Positions 7,892 through 16,910 of a DNA stretch of 64,000 bases are shown here, piece by piece. The notes beneath the pieces are model-generated. The model worked only from the letters and a program-made list of their open reading frames with translations, was not told where the DNA came from and searched no databases. The position numbers and the translations under genes are program-made. Every line of letters starts with the position of its first letter. Position 1 is the stretch's first letter. The stretch is from Streptococcus parasanguinis. Lineage in GTDB: Bacteria > Bacillota > Bacilli > Lactobacillales > Streptococcaceae. The stretch spans positions 34,334 through 98,333 of the forward strand of contig CAJJKY010000008.1 in assembly GCA_905188195.1 (NCBI GenBank), read 5' to 3'.

Positions 7892-10800
7892 ATGAAAAAA
7901 ACAACTCTTGTTTCTCTACTCGTTGCAGGTTTACTGATTAGTCCTGCTGTACTCGCCCAGCATGTGCAAGCAGACCAAGTAAGTAGCACAACTACTGAGG
8001 AGACGGTGACTCCTTCTACGGCAAGTCCTGAAGTTACTGAAACAGTGACCTCAACACAAGGAGATACTAAAGAAATCGTACAGCCTGAAAAAGTGGAAGA
8101 GGTTTCAGAAACTAACAGACCAACCACTTCGCCAACCGCTCCGACAACTACTCCGACGACTGAGCTACATGAAGAACCTGCGTCAAGTTCAACGGTGGTG
8201 AGCGCTCTAACTGTTGAGCCCACTCTAACCAATCAGCCAAGCCTTGCGCCTGCGACGCCTACCGTTGGTAGTCAAGAGGAGCGCGCGATTCCAAAAGTAA
8301 CCCAAGGAGACTTGGCTGAAATTACTGGTGCAACTGTAACCGACCAGTATCGTGAAAAAGAAGTCACTGTGACGGAGGCAGTCAATCAACTATTGAACTG
8401 GGCTTCAATCAAGGAAAATCAAGTCGGATCTACTGATAAAGATCGATTAGCTTTTGCCAAGAGCCTTGGGATGGTCAAGGAAGGAGTGGAGGGATCTGCT
8501 CCGGTCACCAATCTCACTTCAATGGTTGATGTAGCCAAACAGCTTCGAGCAGCTTACCGCGCGGATAAGAAGACCCCTCTCTTTTTGAATGGCAAAGCAC
8601 AACCTATTTTCCCATTTACGCCAGGGGACGATCCGGAGCATTACTCCTATGATAAGAGTGACATCGTCCGCTATATTGTCTATGTGGAAACCGATTATGA
8701 TACGGATGGAGACGGCAAGCCTGACTTGGTCAAGACCTTCGTGCAGGTGCCAAAAGCTGCTGTCAATGGGGACTATAAGGCAGCCAGCATCTTTGAAGCC
8801 AGCCCATATGTAACAGGAACAACAGAAGAGCGTACCTTAGAGGGAATTGGTCTCAAAGAAGGTGGTAACTTCGATATGGCCAAGCTCTATGAAAAACCTG
8901 CCAAACGCCAAGCAACCAAGACTGTTACGACAGAAGAAGTAGCCAAAGCGACCGATCCAAAGGATTGGTACTATGTCAATCCGCGTGAAAGCTCTGAAGA
9001 TTATACGCATTATGATTATGAAAATCTTAACTGGTACAATTATTTCTTAGTTCGTGGTTATGCAGTGGTGACCAGCAGTGGTTTGGGCTCAAAAGGATCA
9101 GACGGGATCAATACGACTGGCTCTGACCTTGAAGTCGCTGCTTATAAAAATATCGTTGAATGGCTCAATGGCAAACGCAAAGCCTACTCTGATAAGACTA
9201 GCAACCATGAAGTCAAGGCAGACTGGTCCAACGGAAACGTCGCCATGACTGGTTTGTCTTGGGCAGGTACGACAACATTTGGCGTAGCTTCTACTGGTGT
9301 TGAAGGGCTCAAGACCATTGTGCCAGCTGCAGGGATTGCTAGTTGGTATGACCATTTCAACAGCCAAGGATCTCCTCTTGATACCGGAGCTTCCAATGAC
9401 CTATCTTGGCTGTCTGTCTATACCTCAGGCCGAATCCTTGATAAGGAAGATTGGGACAAGATCAAGGATTACTATGCAGCCTATATCACCAAGCTCAATG
9501 AGCTCCAACACAAGGATGGTCATAATTATAATGAAGAATATGCCAAACGCGACTACACCTTAAATGCAAGCAACTTAAAGGCGGCCCCTCTCATTATCCA
9601 AGGGCTCAATGATGACAATGTCAAACCAAAACATTTTGAACTCATGCTGGAAGCCTATAAGAAGGCGGGGATTGATCCCAAGGTCTTGCTCCACCAGGGC
9701 AATCACATCTATCCATCTACTCGTTGGTCAGGGACAGAAGTCGCAGGCCAAGCCTTTAATGACCTGATGAATCTCTGGTATAGCCATTACCTCTACGGTA
9801 TTGAAAATGGGATTGAAAACCTTCCACAAGTAACAGCTCAGGACAATCTAGATCCAAGTAAATGGCGTCGTTTTGATAAATGGGATACCAATAATGCCAT
9901 CTCTGCTCGAATCTACTCAAAACGGGAGGATGTGACAGTAACTGGTGATTACTATGGTACGGGAAACAACTGGACTACACGTAACCAAGATGCAGCCTTC
10001 CATTCCTCAGAAGTAGCGGCTTCCTATGCAGCACCTGTCGACCAAGATGTCACCATCAAAGGCCATATTCCTGTGCATTTTAGCGCTGCTTTTGTCAAGG
10101 GAGACAAAAATCATGCCCATGTCAGTGCGACCTTGATGGATGTCTCAGACGAAGACTTTGATGTGGTCAAAGAAGAAATCACCTATGACAAAGACGGTTA
10201 TAGCACACGCACATTGGACAAAGAAACGATCGATGAGACAGGCTACTGGAATGGTAGCAACCTTGAAACCTTGCCTCTCAAACGTTACAAGACCCACAAG
10301 GTTAAGAGTGTGGTGATTGCGCGTGGTTGGATGAATCTGGCCAATCCAGCATCTCGCTATGACTCAGCAAGTTCTAGTCATTCTATTGATCTGAAAGAAA
10401 ATGAATATCATGATTACACCATGTATCTGCAACCAAATCTCTATACAGTAAAAAAAGGCCACCGACTGGTTTTGAGTTTGCACACCTATGATCCAGATTA
10501 CATCTATTTTGCAGATCCTTATGAAGTGTCCTTCAAGACAGATTCTATTTCTGCAACGATTCCAATCGTAGAAGACAGTCGGTCTCTCTTGTTCCGTTAT
10601 CAACCAAGTGAAAAAGATACAGAGTATGCGTCATTGGCAGATCGGATCTTGCCAATTGCAACCATTCAACCAAAAGTAGATCCTGAACAAGACCCAAGTC
10701 CAGTAGATCAAGCAGAAAAACCAATTGTTCCAAGTAATCTAATGACGCCAACCAATCCAGCTGCTTCTGAAATTCCTCAAAAACCAAGCCACGGTCGAGA

Positions 10801-11002
10801 TCCGATGGACTTCCGTAAGGAACAAAAAGAAGAAACTGCACAAGAATTGGCTCAAAGAGCTGATAAAGATGAGATAGAAGTGACAAGCCAACAAAACCTT
10901 CCAAAAACAGGTCAAGCAACAAGCCCTTGGACTCTCTTTGGCTTCCTAGGACTCATGCTCACCAGCCTGTTGTCACTTGGCAAAGCTCACAAAGATGAAT
11001 AA
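7892..11002 (+). CDS. Cell-wall-anchored X-Pro dipeptidyl peptidase (S15 family), copy 2
   Basis: A 1036-aa paralogue of the gene at 2608 with the same architecture: signal peptide (MKKTTLVSLLVAGLL...AQHVQADQ), Thr/Pro/Glu-rich linker, S15 core, jelly-roll C-domain, Pro/Glu/Gln-rich stalk, LPKTG at 1003-1007 and a membrane tail. The likely triad is Ser456, Asp574 and His605, with the same 118- and 31-residue spacings as copy 1. The ATG at 7892 is chosen because GAAAGGAG precedes it; an earlier in-frame ATG lacks a ribosome-binding site. Long blocks in the core are almost identical between the copies (for example NVAMTGLSWAGTTTFGVA), while linkers and stalks have diverged. No clear promoter was identified. 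The M20 peptidase 24 bp downstream may be co-transcribed. Confidence 0.88.
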   Translation: MKKTTLVSLLVAGLLISPAVLAQHVQADQVSSTTTEETVTPSTASPEVTETVTSTQGDTKEIVQPEKVEEVSETNRPTTSPTAPTTTPTTELHEEPASSSTVVSALTVEPTLTNQPSLAPATPTVGSQEERAIPKVTQGDLAEITGATVTDQYREKEVTVTEAVNQLLNWASIKENQVGSTDKDRLAFAKSLGMVKEGVEGSAPVTNLTSMVDVAKQLRAAYRADKKTPLFLNGKAQPIFPFTPGDDPEHYSYDKSDIVRYIVYVETDYDTDGDGKPDLVKTFVQVPKAAVNGDYKAASIFEASPYVTGTTEERTLEGIGLKEGGNFDMAKLYEKPAKRQATKTVTTEEVAKATDPKDWYYVNPRESSEDYTHYDYENLNWYNYFLVRGYAVVTSSGLGSKGSDGINTTGSDLEVAAYKNIVEWLNGKRKAYSDKTSNHEVKADWSNGNVAMTGLSWAGTTTFGVASTGVEGLKTIVPAAGIASWYDHFNSQGSPLDTGASNDLSWLSVYTSGRILDKEDWDKIKDYYAAYITKLNELQHKDGHNYNEEYAKRDYTLNASNLKAAPLIIQGLNDDNVKPKHFELMLEAYKKAGIDPKVLLHQGNHIYPSTRWSGTEVAGQAFNDLMNLWYSHYLYGIENGIENLPQVTAQDNLDPSKWRRFDKWDTNNAISARIYSKREDVTVTGDYYGTGNNWTTRNQDAAFHSSEVAASYAAPVDQDVTIKGHIPVHFSAAFVKGDKNHAHVSATLMDVSDEDFDVVKEEITYDKDGYSTRTLDKETIDETGYWNGSNLETLPLKRYKTHKVKSVVIARGWMNLANPASRYDSASSSHSIDLKENEYHDYTMYLQPNLYTVKKGHRLVLSLHTYDPDYIYFADPYEVSFKTDSISATIPIVEDSRSLLFRYQPSEKDTEYASLADRILPIATIQPKVDPEQDPSPVDQAEKPIVPSNLMTPTNPAASEIPQKPSHGRDPMDFRKEQKEETAQELAQRADKDEIEVTSQQNLPKTGQATSPWTLFGFLGLMLTSLLSLGKAHKDE

Positions 11003-11025
11003 TAGAAAAGAAGGATGGAGAGAAA

Positions 11026-12657
11026 GTGAAAACCACCAATAGAGAGAGCATCGAAACGATTTTTACTGAAGCCTTGGCGATCCCAAGCTTTACCAACACT
11101 GAGACCGAGCAAGGAATCGAAGCCTACCTGGATCAACGGATTGGACAAATCCCCTATTTCAAGGAACATCCGGACCATTTTGGGCGCTATCAGGTGCCAC
11201 AGGATCACTTGCATCGGTCGGTCAATTGGGCCTTGGTTGATAAGGGCAAGAAAAAAACAGTTATCCTTTTCCACCACCATGATACAGTCGATCTAGAAGA
11301 CTATGGAAATTTGGCAGAAATCGCGCTCGATTCTGATCAAGTAGCAGAAGCCTTGAAAACACTGGATAGGCGACCAGATATGCAGGAAGATTTAGCTTCT
11401 GGGGAGTGGAAATTTGGCAGAGGGTCTTGCGATATGAAAGCAGCCCTAGCCCTTCAATTGGGGGTTCTGGAAGCCTATGCAGCAGACCCCACAGGAGGTC
11501 AGGTCAATCTGCTTTATCTCTCTGTTGGAGACGAGGAATCCTATTCACGTGGGATGCGTGGAGCCTTAGGCCTCCTTACAGATTTGCAGGAAAAGTTTGA
11601 TCTGAATTATGTATTAGCAGTGGATTCAGAGCCCTTTGAATCGGAAGTAGGAAAAGAAAAGGTCCTTCACATTGGCGCAGTCGGCAAACTCATGCCAGTC
11701 GTTGTGGCGCAAGGCGTCTTGTCCCATATGAAGGAGCCACTCAAAGGGATCAATGCCTTGTCGCTCTTAGTAGCTATTGCAAGCCAGCTGGATCTTCATC
11801 CCGATCTGGCAGATCAGGCCTTGGGAGAAACGTCTCCCCTTCCTTCTTGGTCCTATCTCAGAGATTTGAAGGAGCAGTACGATGTATCGACCGTGCTGTA
11901 TGCGGCTGGTTATTTCAGTGTGTTGCATTTGAAGAAAACACCGCAAGAACTCTTGCAACGAATCTATGAGCTTAGTCAGGAGGCTTTGGACGCCTTTTAC
12001 AAGAAGTATGAGCACTTGCAGGATCAGGCTGGTCAAGACCATATGATTGCAAGGCCAAGAGTCATCACCTATCAAGAATTAGAGGAACGTTGCCAAGCCT
12101 TAGAGGGCTACCAAGCCTTTAGAGAAGCTTCTAATAAAAAAGCGGAGCAAGATTTTCGTAATGGGACCAGCTACCAGAGCCTTGCGATTCAGCAAATCCA
12201 GCGACTCCTTGAGTTTCTCGGAGATAAGGATCCTATGGTGGTCATCGGTTTTGCGCCCCCCTATTATCCTTCCATGAATTGCCGCTTTTTAGACAATACC
12301 GATTTCAATATCGTGTCCCTCATCACTGATTACCGCGAGTATCTGGACACAAGAGGTTACCTCTTAAAAGTGGAAGAATACTTTATGGGGATTAACGACA
12401 CCAGTTATTGTGCCTTGGAAAAGGATGTGGCTTCTTATCAAGTCGTCCTAGATAGCCTAGCCACACCAGCTCAAGTCTATGATCTGGATCTGGAAAAAAT
12501 TGCCCAAATTCAGGTCCCAGCAGTTAATCTAGGACCATGGGGTAAAGAATTGCATAAGCGAGGAGAGCGGGTCTACAAAGAAGACTTCTTGGAGACCATT
12601 CCCAACTATCTGCTAGAATTGCTCTACCATTTCGATGATCGCTTATCAACAGAATAA
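11026..12657 (+). CDS. M20 family metallopeptidase (RocB-like)
   Basis: This 543-aa cytoplasmic zinc hydrolase resembles RocB-type M20 peptidases. Metal and catalytic motifs are visible: HHHDTVD, GRGSCDMKAA, VGDEESYSRGM and DSEPFE. There is no signal peptide. The start is GTG at 11026, with AAGGATGGAG seven nt upstream. It begins 24 bp after the second surface peptidase and could continue peptide breakdown inside the cell, but its substrate is not known. The standard M20 length is 370-470 aa; the longer size matches the RocB branch. Confidence 0.8.
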   Translation: MKTTNRESIETIFTEALAIPSFTNTETEQGIEAYLDQRIGQIPYFKEHPDHFGRYQVPQDHLHRSVNWALVDKGKKKTVILFHHHDTVDLEDYGNLAEIALDSDQVAEALKTLDRRPDMQEDLASGEWKFGRGSCDMKAALALQLGVLEAYAADPTGGQVNLLYLSVGDEESYSRGMRGALGLLTDLQEKFDLNYVLAVDSEPFESEVGKEKVLHIGAVGKLMPVVVAQGVLSHMKEPLKGINALSLLVAIASQLDLHPDLADQALGETSPLPSWSYLRDLKEQYDVSTVLYAAGYFSVLHLKKTPQELLQRIYELSQEALDAFYKKYEHLQDQAGQDHMIARPRVITYQELEERCQALEGYQAFREASNKKAEQDFRNGTSYQSLAIQQIQRLLEFLGDKDPMVVIGFAPPYYPSMNCRFLDNTDFNIVSLITDYREYLDTRGYLLKVEEYFMGINDTSYCALEKDVASYQVVLDSLATPAQVYDLDLEKIAQIQVPAVNLGPWGKELHKRGERVYKEDFLETIPNYLLELLYHFDDRLSTE

Positions 12658-12696
12658 GAAAAAACGGTCCCAATGAGGATCGATTAGGGAGTTAAC

Positions 12697-13440
12697 ATGA
12701 TTACATTTCACGGAGTTACCAAAGATTACGATGGGCACATTGCCCTTAACCACTTGGATCTGACCATCGAAGATGGGCAAATTGTCGGCCTGATTGGCCA
12801 TAACGGAGCTGGAAAGTCAACGACGATTAAGAGCCTGGTCAGTGTCATCACCCCAACCACTGGATCCATTGAAGTGGATGGTCAGGACCTCTATAGCCAT
12901 CGACTGGCGATCAAAAAGAAGATCGGTTATGTGGCAGATTCGCCAGATCTTTTCTTGCGCCTCACAGCCAATGAATTCTGGGAGTTGGTTGCGACCTCTT
13001 ATGATATGAGTCAGAAAGACTGTGACCAACGCCTAGAGGAGCTTCTTAGGATCTTTGATTTTCAGAGCCACCGCTATGAAGTGATTGAATCCTTTTCACA
13101 TGGGATGCGCCAGAAGGTCTTCGTCATTGCAGCCCTCTTGTCAGATCCAGATATCTGGGTCTTGGACGAACCGATGACCGGTTTAGACCCACAGGCTTCT
13201 TACGATTTAAAACAAATGATGCGCCAGCATGCGGATCGTGGCAAGACGGTTATTTTCTCTACCCACGTCTTAGAAGTGGCTGAACAACTCTGTGATAAAA
13301 TCGCCATTCTTAAAAAAGGTAATCTTATTTTCTATGGGACGATCGAGGAATTGAAAGGTCAACACCCCGAACAAAGTCTGGAAAGTATCTATCTCAGCCT
13401 AGCGGGTCGGAAGGAAGAAGGTGGCGATCATGCGTCTTAA
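12697..13440 (+). CDS. ABC transporter ATP-binding protein
   Basis: A 247-aa ATPase of an ABC-2 type exporter. It has Walker A GHNGAGKST near residue 33, the signature FSHGMRQK, Walker B WVLDEPMTGLDP and the H-loop STHVLE. The GGGAG ribosome-binding site is 7 nt before the ATG. Its end overlaps the permease gene by 11 bp, so the two are translationally coupled. The substrate cannot be read from the sequence. Confidence 0.88.
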   Translation: MITFHGVTKDYDGHIALNHLDLTIEDGQIVGLIGHNGAGKSTTIKSLVSVITPTTGSIEVDGQDLYSHRLAIKKKIGYVADSPDLFLRLTANEFWELVATSYDMSQKDCDQRLEELLRIFDFQSHRYEVIESFSHGMRQKVFVIAALLSDPDIWVLDEPMTGLDPQASYDLKQMMRQHADRGKTVIFSTHVLEVAEQLCDKIAILKKGNLIFYGTIEELKGQHPEQSLESIYLSLAGRKEEGGDHAS

Positions 13441-15076
13441 GATCATCCAGCAGCTGGTCAATGTTAATATCATCTATGCCAGTCAGCCTGCTCAGATCGC
13501 AAAATTACGTGCCAAACAGGCCAAAAAACCGGACGTCAAACTCGATGTCGCCCGTAAATCAGTGCTCAACTACCTCTTATTAGGATTGGTCTATTTCGTC
13601 ATATTTGGCTTGCTTTTTAGCATCTATGATTTTGTCCATCAACCAGCCTTCTTTGTCAATATGGTGGCCCTCTTTTCCTTGATGACCATTTCCCAAGGAT
13701 TTATGAGCTTTTACAATGTCTTTTATGAAAGCAAGGACCTCCAGTTTTACCGGCCCTATGCCTTCTCAGATGCGGAAGTCATTGCTGGAAAGAGTATCTC
13801 GGTCATCCTGACCCTTCTCATGGCTATCCTTCCCTTGGTCAGCTATTTTTTGATCCTGCCTGTCCAAGCAGGCGGCTTCAATCCGTTAGGGATCCTGCTT
13901 GGCCTCTTTTGTGCCTTAATTCTCTTAGGCGTTCTCTTTTTAGCGACGATCATCCTATCCCATCTGATCACTAAGACCCTATTTTTCAAAAAACACACGA
14001 CCCTGGTCTCCAACATCATGGTCGGAATTGGTTCTCTTCTGAGTCTAGGAGCTTATCTCTATCTGAATCTAGTCCAGACCCATCGGGTAGAAGTGACAGG
14101 GGGCGCAGATATTCCCATTCTATTTCCACCTTTTACGGCCTTTCATCAGTTCATCCTCCATCCTTTTGATGGAGAAGCGATCCTTGGTCTCATGGGCTGG
14201 ATCCTGGTCCTTCTGGTCTTGATCGGCCTGGTTCGCAAAATCGTGATACCGCAGTTCTATGATGCGGCCCTTGCAGTTGCGACCAACCAAACCGTTAAAG
14301 AGCGCGTGAAAGTGCTCCATGTTGGTCAGAAAGATTCCTTTAGGCGATTTGTCATTCAGTATCATCGCAGACTCTTGAGCGATGGAACCCTTATGGTGCA
14401 AGTCCTCTTGATGATGAGTATTCTGCCATATATTTTCCTCCTCAGTGGAGCAGCAGGAGCGTCTAAAAATATAGGAGGACTCAGTTCTTACTTGACGCCC
14501 CAGTATCTGGTGCCACTGACCCTTGTTGCCATCTTGATCGGTGTTTTCAACAGTTTTGGAGGTTTGACCAGTATCGGTATTTCGCTGGAGCGCGAAAACT
14601 TTGAGTACCTGAGATCGCTCCCTATTGATTTCAAACGCTATCTCTTCATGAAGTTTTGGTTGCTCTATCTGGTGCAATCCATCCTTCCTGTCATTCTTCT
14701 AGTTGGCGTTTGTCTCTATTTTGGCGTCCATCCCTTGGCTATCCTTGCCATGTTACTGATCTGGATCGTAACCACCATTCCGATCTGCATTCGAGACTAT
14801 GTCAAAGATTTTCAGAACTTTAGCACCAATTGGACCAATATCACGGAGTTGATGACCCGTCATCGTGGGAATGCAGTTCTTCAGTCTATTTTCTTGATTG
14901 TCTTTCTCTTTGTGATGTTTCTCTTGATCATTGTCAGCTTCATTTGGACCTATCATTCCGTCAGTACCTTGCTAGCTGTGATCCTTTATAGTGTCATACT
15001 GCTAATTGGTGCTGGGATCAGCTATACCATCTACCGCAAAAAAATCCGCACTCTCTACCAAGAGATCGGAGAATAA
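13430..15076 (+). CDS. ABC-2 type transporter permease
   Basis: A 548-aa polytopic membrane protein with roughly a dozen hydrophobic segments, and a central loop near residues 270-300. It is the partner of the ATPase just upstream. The ATG at 13430 (MRLKIIQQLV) is preferred over an in-frame GTG at 13421 because AAGGAAGAAGGTGG sits directly before it. The exported compound is unknown. Confidence 0.82.
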   Translation: MRLKIIQQLVNVNIIYASQPAQIAKLRAKQAKKPDVKLDVARKSVLNYLLLGLVYFVIFGLLFSIYDFVHQPAFFVNMVALFSLMTISQGFMSFYNVFYESKDLQFYRPYAFSDAEVIAGKSISVILTLLMAILPLVSYFLILPVQAGGFNPLGILLGLFCALILLGVLFLATIILSHLITKTLFFKKHTTLVSNIMVGIGSLLSLGAYLYLNLVQTHRVEVTGGADIPILFPPFTAFHQFILHPFDGEAILGLMGWILVLLVLIGLVRKIVIPQFYDAALAVATNQTVKERVKVLHVGQKDSFRRFVIQYHRRLLSDGTLMVQVLLMMSILPYIFLLSGAAGASKNIGGLSSYLTPQYLVPLTLVAILIGVFNSFGGLTSIGISLERENFEYLRSLPIDFKRYLFMKFWLLYLVQSILPVILLVGVCLYFGVHPLAILAMLLIWIVTTIPICIRDYVKDFQNFSTNWTNITELMTRHRGNAVLQSIFLIVFLFVMFLLIIVSFIWTYHSVSTLLAVILYSVILLIGAGISYTIYRKKIRTLYQEIGE

Positions 15077-15081
15077 AAAGA

Positions 15082-15260
15082 GAGAGTGGGACAGAAATCG
15101 GTCATTCGTTAGAATTCGATTTCGTCGTCCCACCTCCGCACAGTTGAGTAGGGCTGTAAAAGCTGATGAAATCAGCGTAGTAGAGCCCACTCAACCACTG
15201 CGTCTTGCTCGACAATCCAAAAACAAAAAAGAGGCTAGGACTTTTGTCCCAGCCTCTTTT
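15082..15260 (+). repeat. 175-bp three-hairpin intergenic repeat, copy 1
   Basis: Starts GAGAGTGGGACAG and ends with GAGGCT..AGCCTC. Three structured parts: a long hairpin (15086-15133), a branched hairpin (15143-15195) containing an inner stem GCTGAT/ATCAGC, and a terminator hairpin (15231-15256) with T runs on both strands. It lies between the convergent permease and degV genes and probably terminates both. Near-identical copies are at 17486, 34348 (inverted) and 63917. Confidence 0.9.
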
Positions 15261-15269
15261 TAGTGGTGA

Positions 15270-16112
15270 TTAAATTTCATAGCCCATGAGGAGCCCGCCT
15301 TCTTCGGCATAGAAACTACAAAGTCCAGAAGTAGGAAGGACTTCAATCATTGCATGGGCAAATTTTTCTCGAATCAATGCAGAGAATTGCTCGATAAATT
15401 TTTCATTGTTGCGGTGGGCGATGGTGATATGTCCGCCAGCATAACCCGCCTTGATTAATTCATCAAAAGCCGCCTTGATCGCTTTCTTTTGGCCCCGTGC
15501 TTTTTGAAGCAACTCAAGGGTACCCGTCTTACTAGCTTCGCCGACCATACGGATATTGAGGAGCCCGACAACAGTTCCGAGCAATTTGCTGAGACGCCCA
15601 TTTTTGACCAGATTATCAACTTTAGCCAAAACAAAGAGCAACTTCGTCTTAGACTGATAGGTCGTGATCACATCGACCACTTGATCAAAATCAAGGCCTT
15701 CAGCGACCAACTGATTGAGCTTGCGAACGATCAGGTCCACCTCACCCCCAGCTGACAAGCTATTAATGACGTGGATATTGGTATTCGGATGCTCTTCTAG
15801 ATAAATCTTCTTAGCTACCTCAGCACTATTGTAGCTACCTGAAAGGGTTCCAGTGATGGTCACAACGACGATATTTTCAGCCCCTTCAAAGGACTTCATG
15901 TAGTCATCCGGACTCGGACAGGCAGACTTAGAAGCTGTCGTAGTCGCATACATCTCTTCCATCATCTGATCGATATTGAGGTGGGCGTCGTCTGTATAGA
16001 TGGTCTCCCCCACTTGGATGGTCAATGGGACACTGACAAACTCCGTATCCGGTGCCAGATTGTCCAAAGAGCGGTAGTCACAGCCTGAATCCGCAATAAT
16101 TTTCCATTTCAT
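15270..16112 (-). CDS. DegV family fatty-acid-binding protein
   Basis: This 280-aa protein is the family's normal length. DegV proteins bind a fatty acid and hand it to the FakA kinase for phospholipid synthesis. It starts MKWKIIADSGCDY and has the SACPSPDDY and GTLSGSYNSA segments typical of the family. The ATG at 16112 has GAGGT 8 nt upstream; the longer reading frame has no ribosome-binding site. It is divergent from a TetR-type gene with overlapping promoters. No fakA is adjacent. Confidence 0.88.
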   Translation of the reverse strand: MKWKIIADSGCDYRSLDNLAPDTEFVSVPLTIQVGETIYTDDAHLNIDQMMEEMYATTTASKSACPSPDDYMKSFEGAENIVVVTITGTLSGSYNSAEVAKKIYLEEHPNTNIHVINSLSAGGEVDLIVRKLNQLVAEGLDFDQVVDVITTYQSKTKLLFVLAKVDNLVKNGRLSKLLGTVVGLLNIRMVGEASKTGTLELLQKARGQKKAIKAAFDELIKAGYAGGHITIAHRNNEKFIEQFSALIREKFAHAMIEVLPTSGLCSFYAEEGGLLMGYEI

Positions 16113-16146
16113 CAGTTCATACCTCATAATTGTATAAAAATGTACA

Positions 16147-16202
16147 TTGACAAGTAGTATGTCTTCTTTTACAATTATATCATGAAGTACAATGCTATCC
16201 AA
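16147..16202. promoter_or_regulatory. Overlapping divergent promoters of degV and the tetR-type gene
   Basis: Plus strand: TTGACA (16147-16152), 17 bp, TACAAT (16170-16175). Minus strand: TTGGAT (16202-16197), 17 bp, TATAAT (16179-16174) with extended TG. The two -10 elements overlap, so polymerase can occupy only one side at a time. A GACA-N7-TGTC pair (16149-16163) could be part of an operator. Confidence 0.6.
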
Positions 16203-16241
16203 GCAGATATCATCAGGTGAGACAGATAGAAAGTAAATGTT

Positions 16242-16811
16242 ATGGCAGAAAGAAAAATATCCGAGAAATCCTTGGAAAATCTCAAACGATTTAACCGAGA
16301 AAACAATGCGATTACACGAGAATCCATCGAAATCTCTCTCCTGCAATTATTGGAGAAAAAAGATCTGAATAAGATCACCATATCTGAGCTGGTTCAGCGT
16401 GCCGGTGTCTCTCGCGCAGCCTTTTACCGAAATTATGACTCCAAGGAAGAGATTCTAGAGTCCATCTTTCAGTCTAGTATCGCAAAGATTACCAAGTCTT
16501 TAGATGGCTACAACCTCAAGACAGATCTCTACCAGGTCTGGGTCTACCTCTTTAAGGAAGTCAAGAAAGAAGCCAAAATCATTAGCTTGGCCATTGATTA
16601 TAATTTTGAGCGACTCTTGACCAAGGCAGTCTATGACTTTTTAGAAAAACGAAATGGCAGCTCCTCGAATGGCGCTGGCAGCTACCTCAATTCTTTCTGG
16701 AGCTCAGCCATTGTCTCTGTCATCTCCAAATGGATCAAGGATGGCATGAAGATCCCCGCCGAGAAAATCGCGACCCTAGGGCTGCCCCTCTTTCCACAAA
16801 AGAAAAAGTAA
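16242..16811 (+). CDS. TetR/AcrR family transcriptional regulator
   Basis: A 189-aa protein with an N-terminal helix-turn-helix (about residues 38-62: KITISELVQRAGVSRAAFYRN). A TetR-type C-terminal ligand/dimer domain follows. The divergent degV gene shares its promoter region and is a likely target. A signal related to fatty acids is possible but only inferred. The ribosome-binding site is weak. Confidence 0.82.
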   Translation: MAERKISEKSLENLKRFNRENNAITRESIEISLLQLLEKKDLNKITISELVQRAGVSRAAFYRNYDSKEEILESIFQSSIAKITKSLDGYNLKTDLYQVWVYLFKEVKKEAKIISLAIDYNFERLLTKAVYDFLEKRNGSSSNGAGSYLNSFWSSAIVSVISKWIKDGMKIPAEKIATLGLPLFPQKKK

Positions 16812-16812
16812 T

Positions 16813-16834
16813 CACCACCGAGAGGTGGTTTTAA
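16813..16834 (+). terminator. Weak hairpin terminator
   Basis: ACCACC, GAGA loop, GGTGGT and four T, just after the tetR-type stop codon. Confidence 0.5.
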
Positions 16835-16910
16835 AGTAAACTGCACATCTCCATAACTAGTTCAAATGAATAGATAAAACTGAGCAGAGATTAAACAAAG
16901 GACAAGAACG

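Noticed and set aside
14120..14677. 185-codon minus-strand frame inside the ABC permease gene
   Set aside because: The plus-strand frame is a clear membrane protein coupled to its ATPase; the shadow has an odd composition rich in Gln, His and Glu.
15082..15260. Repeat copies read as a CRISPR array or insertion sequence
   Set aside because: Copies are kilobases apart, not regularly spaced, have no spacers, no transposase and no visible target duplications.
15006..15263. 85-codon plus-strand frame running from the permease end into the 175-bp repeat
   Set aside because: It spans the repeat and the permease in a different frame. The sequence is explained by the repeat and has no ribosome-binding site.
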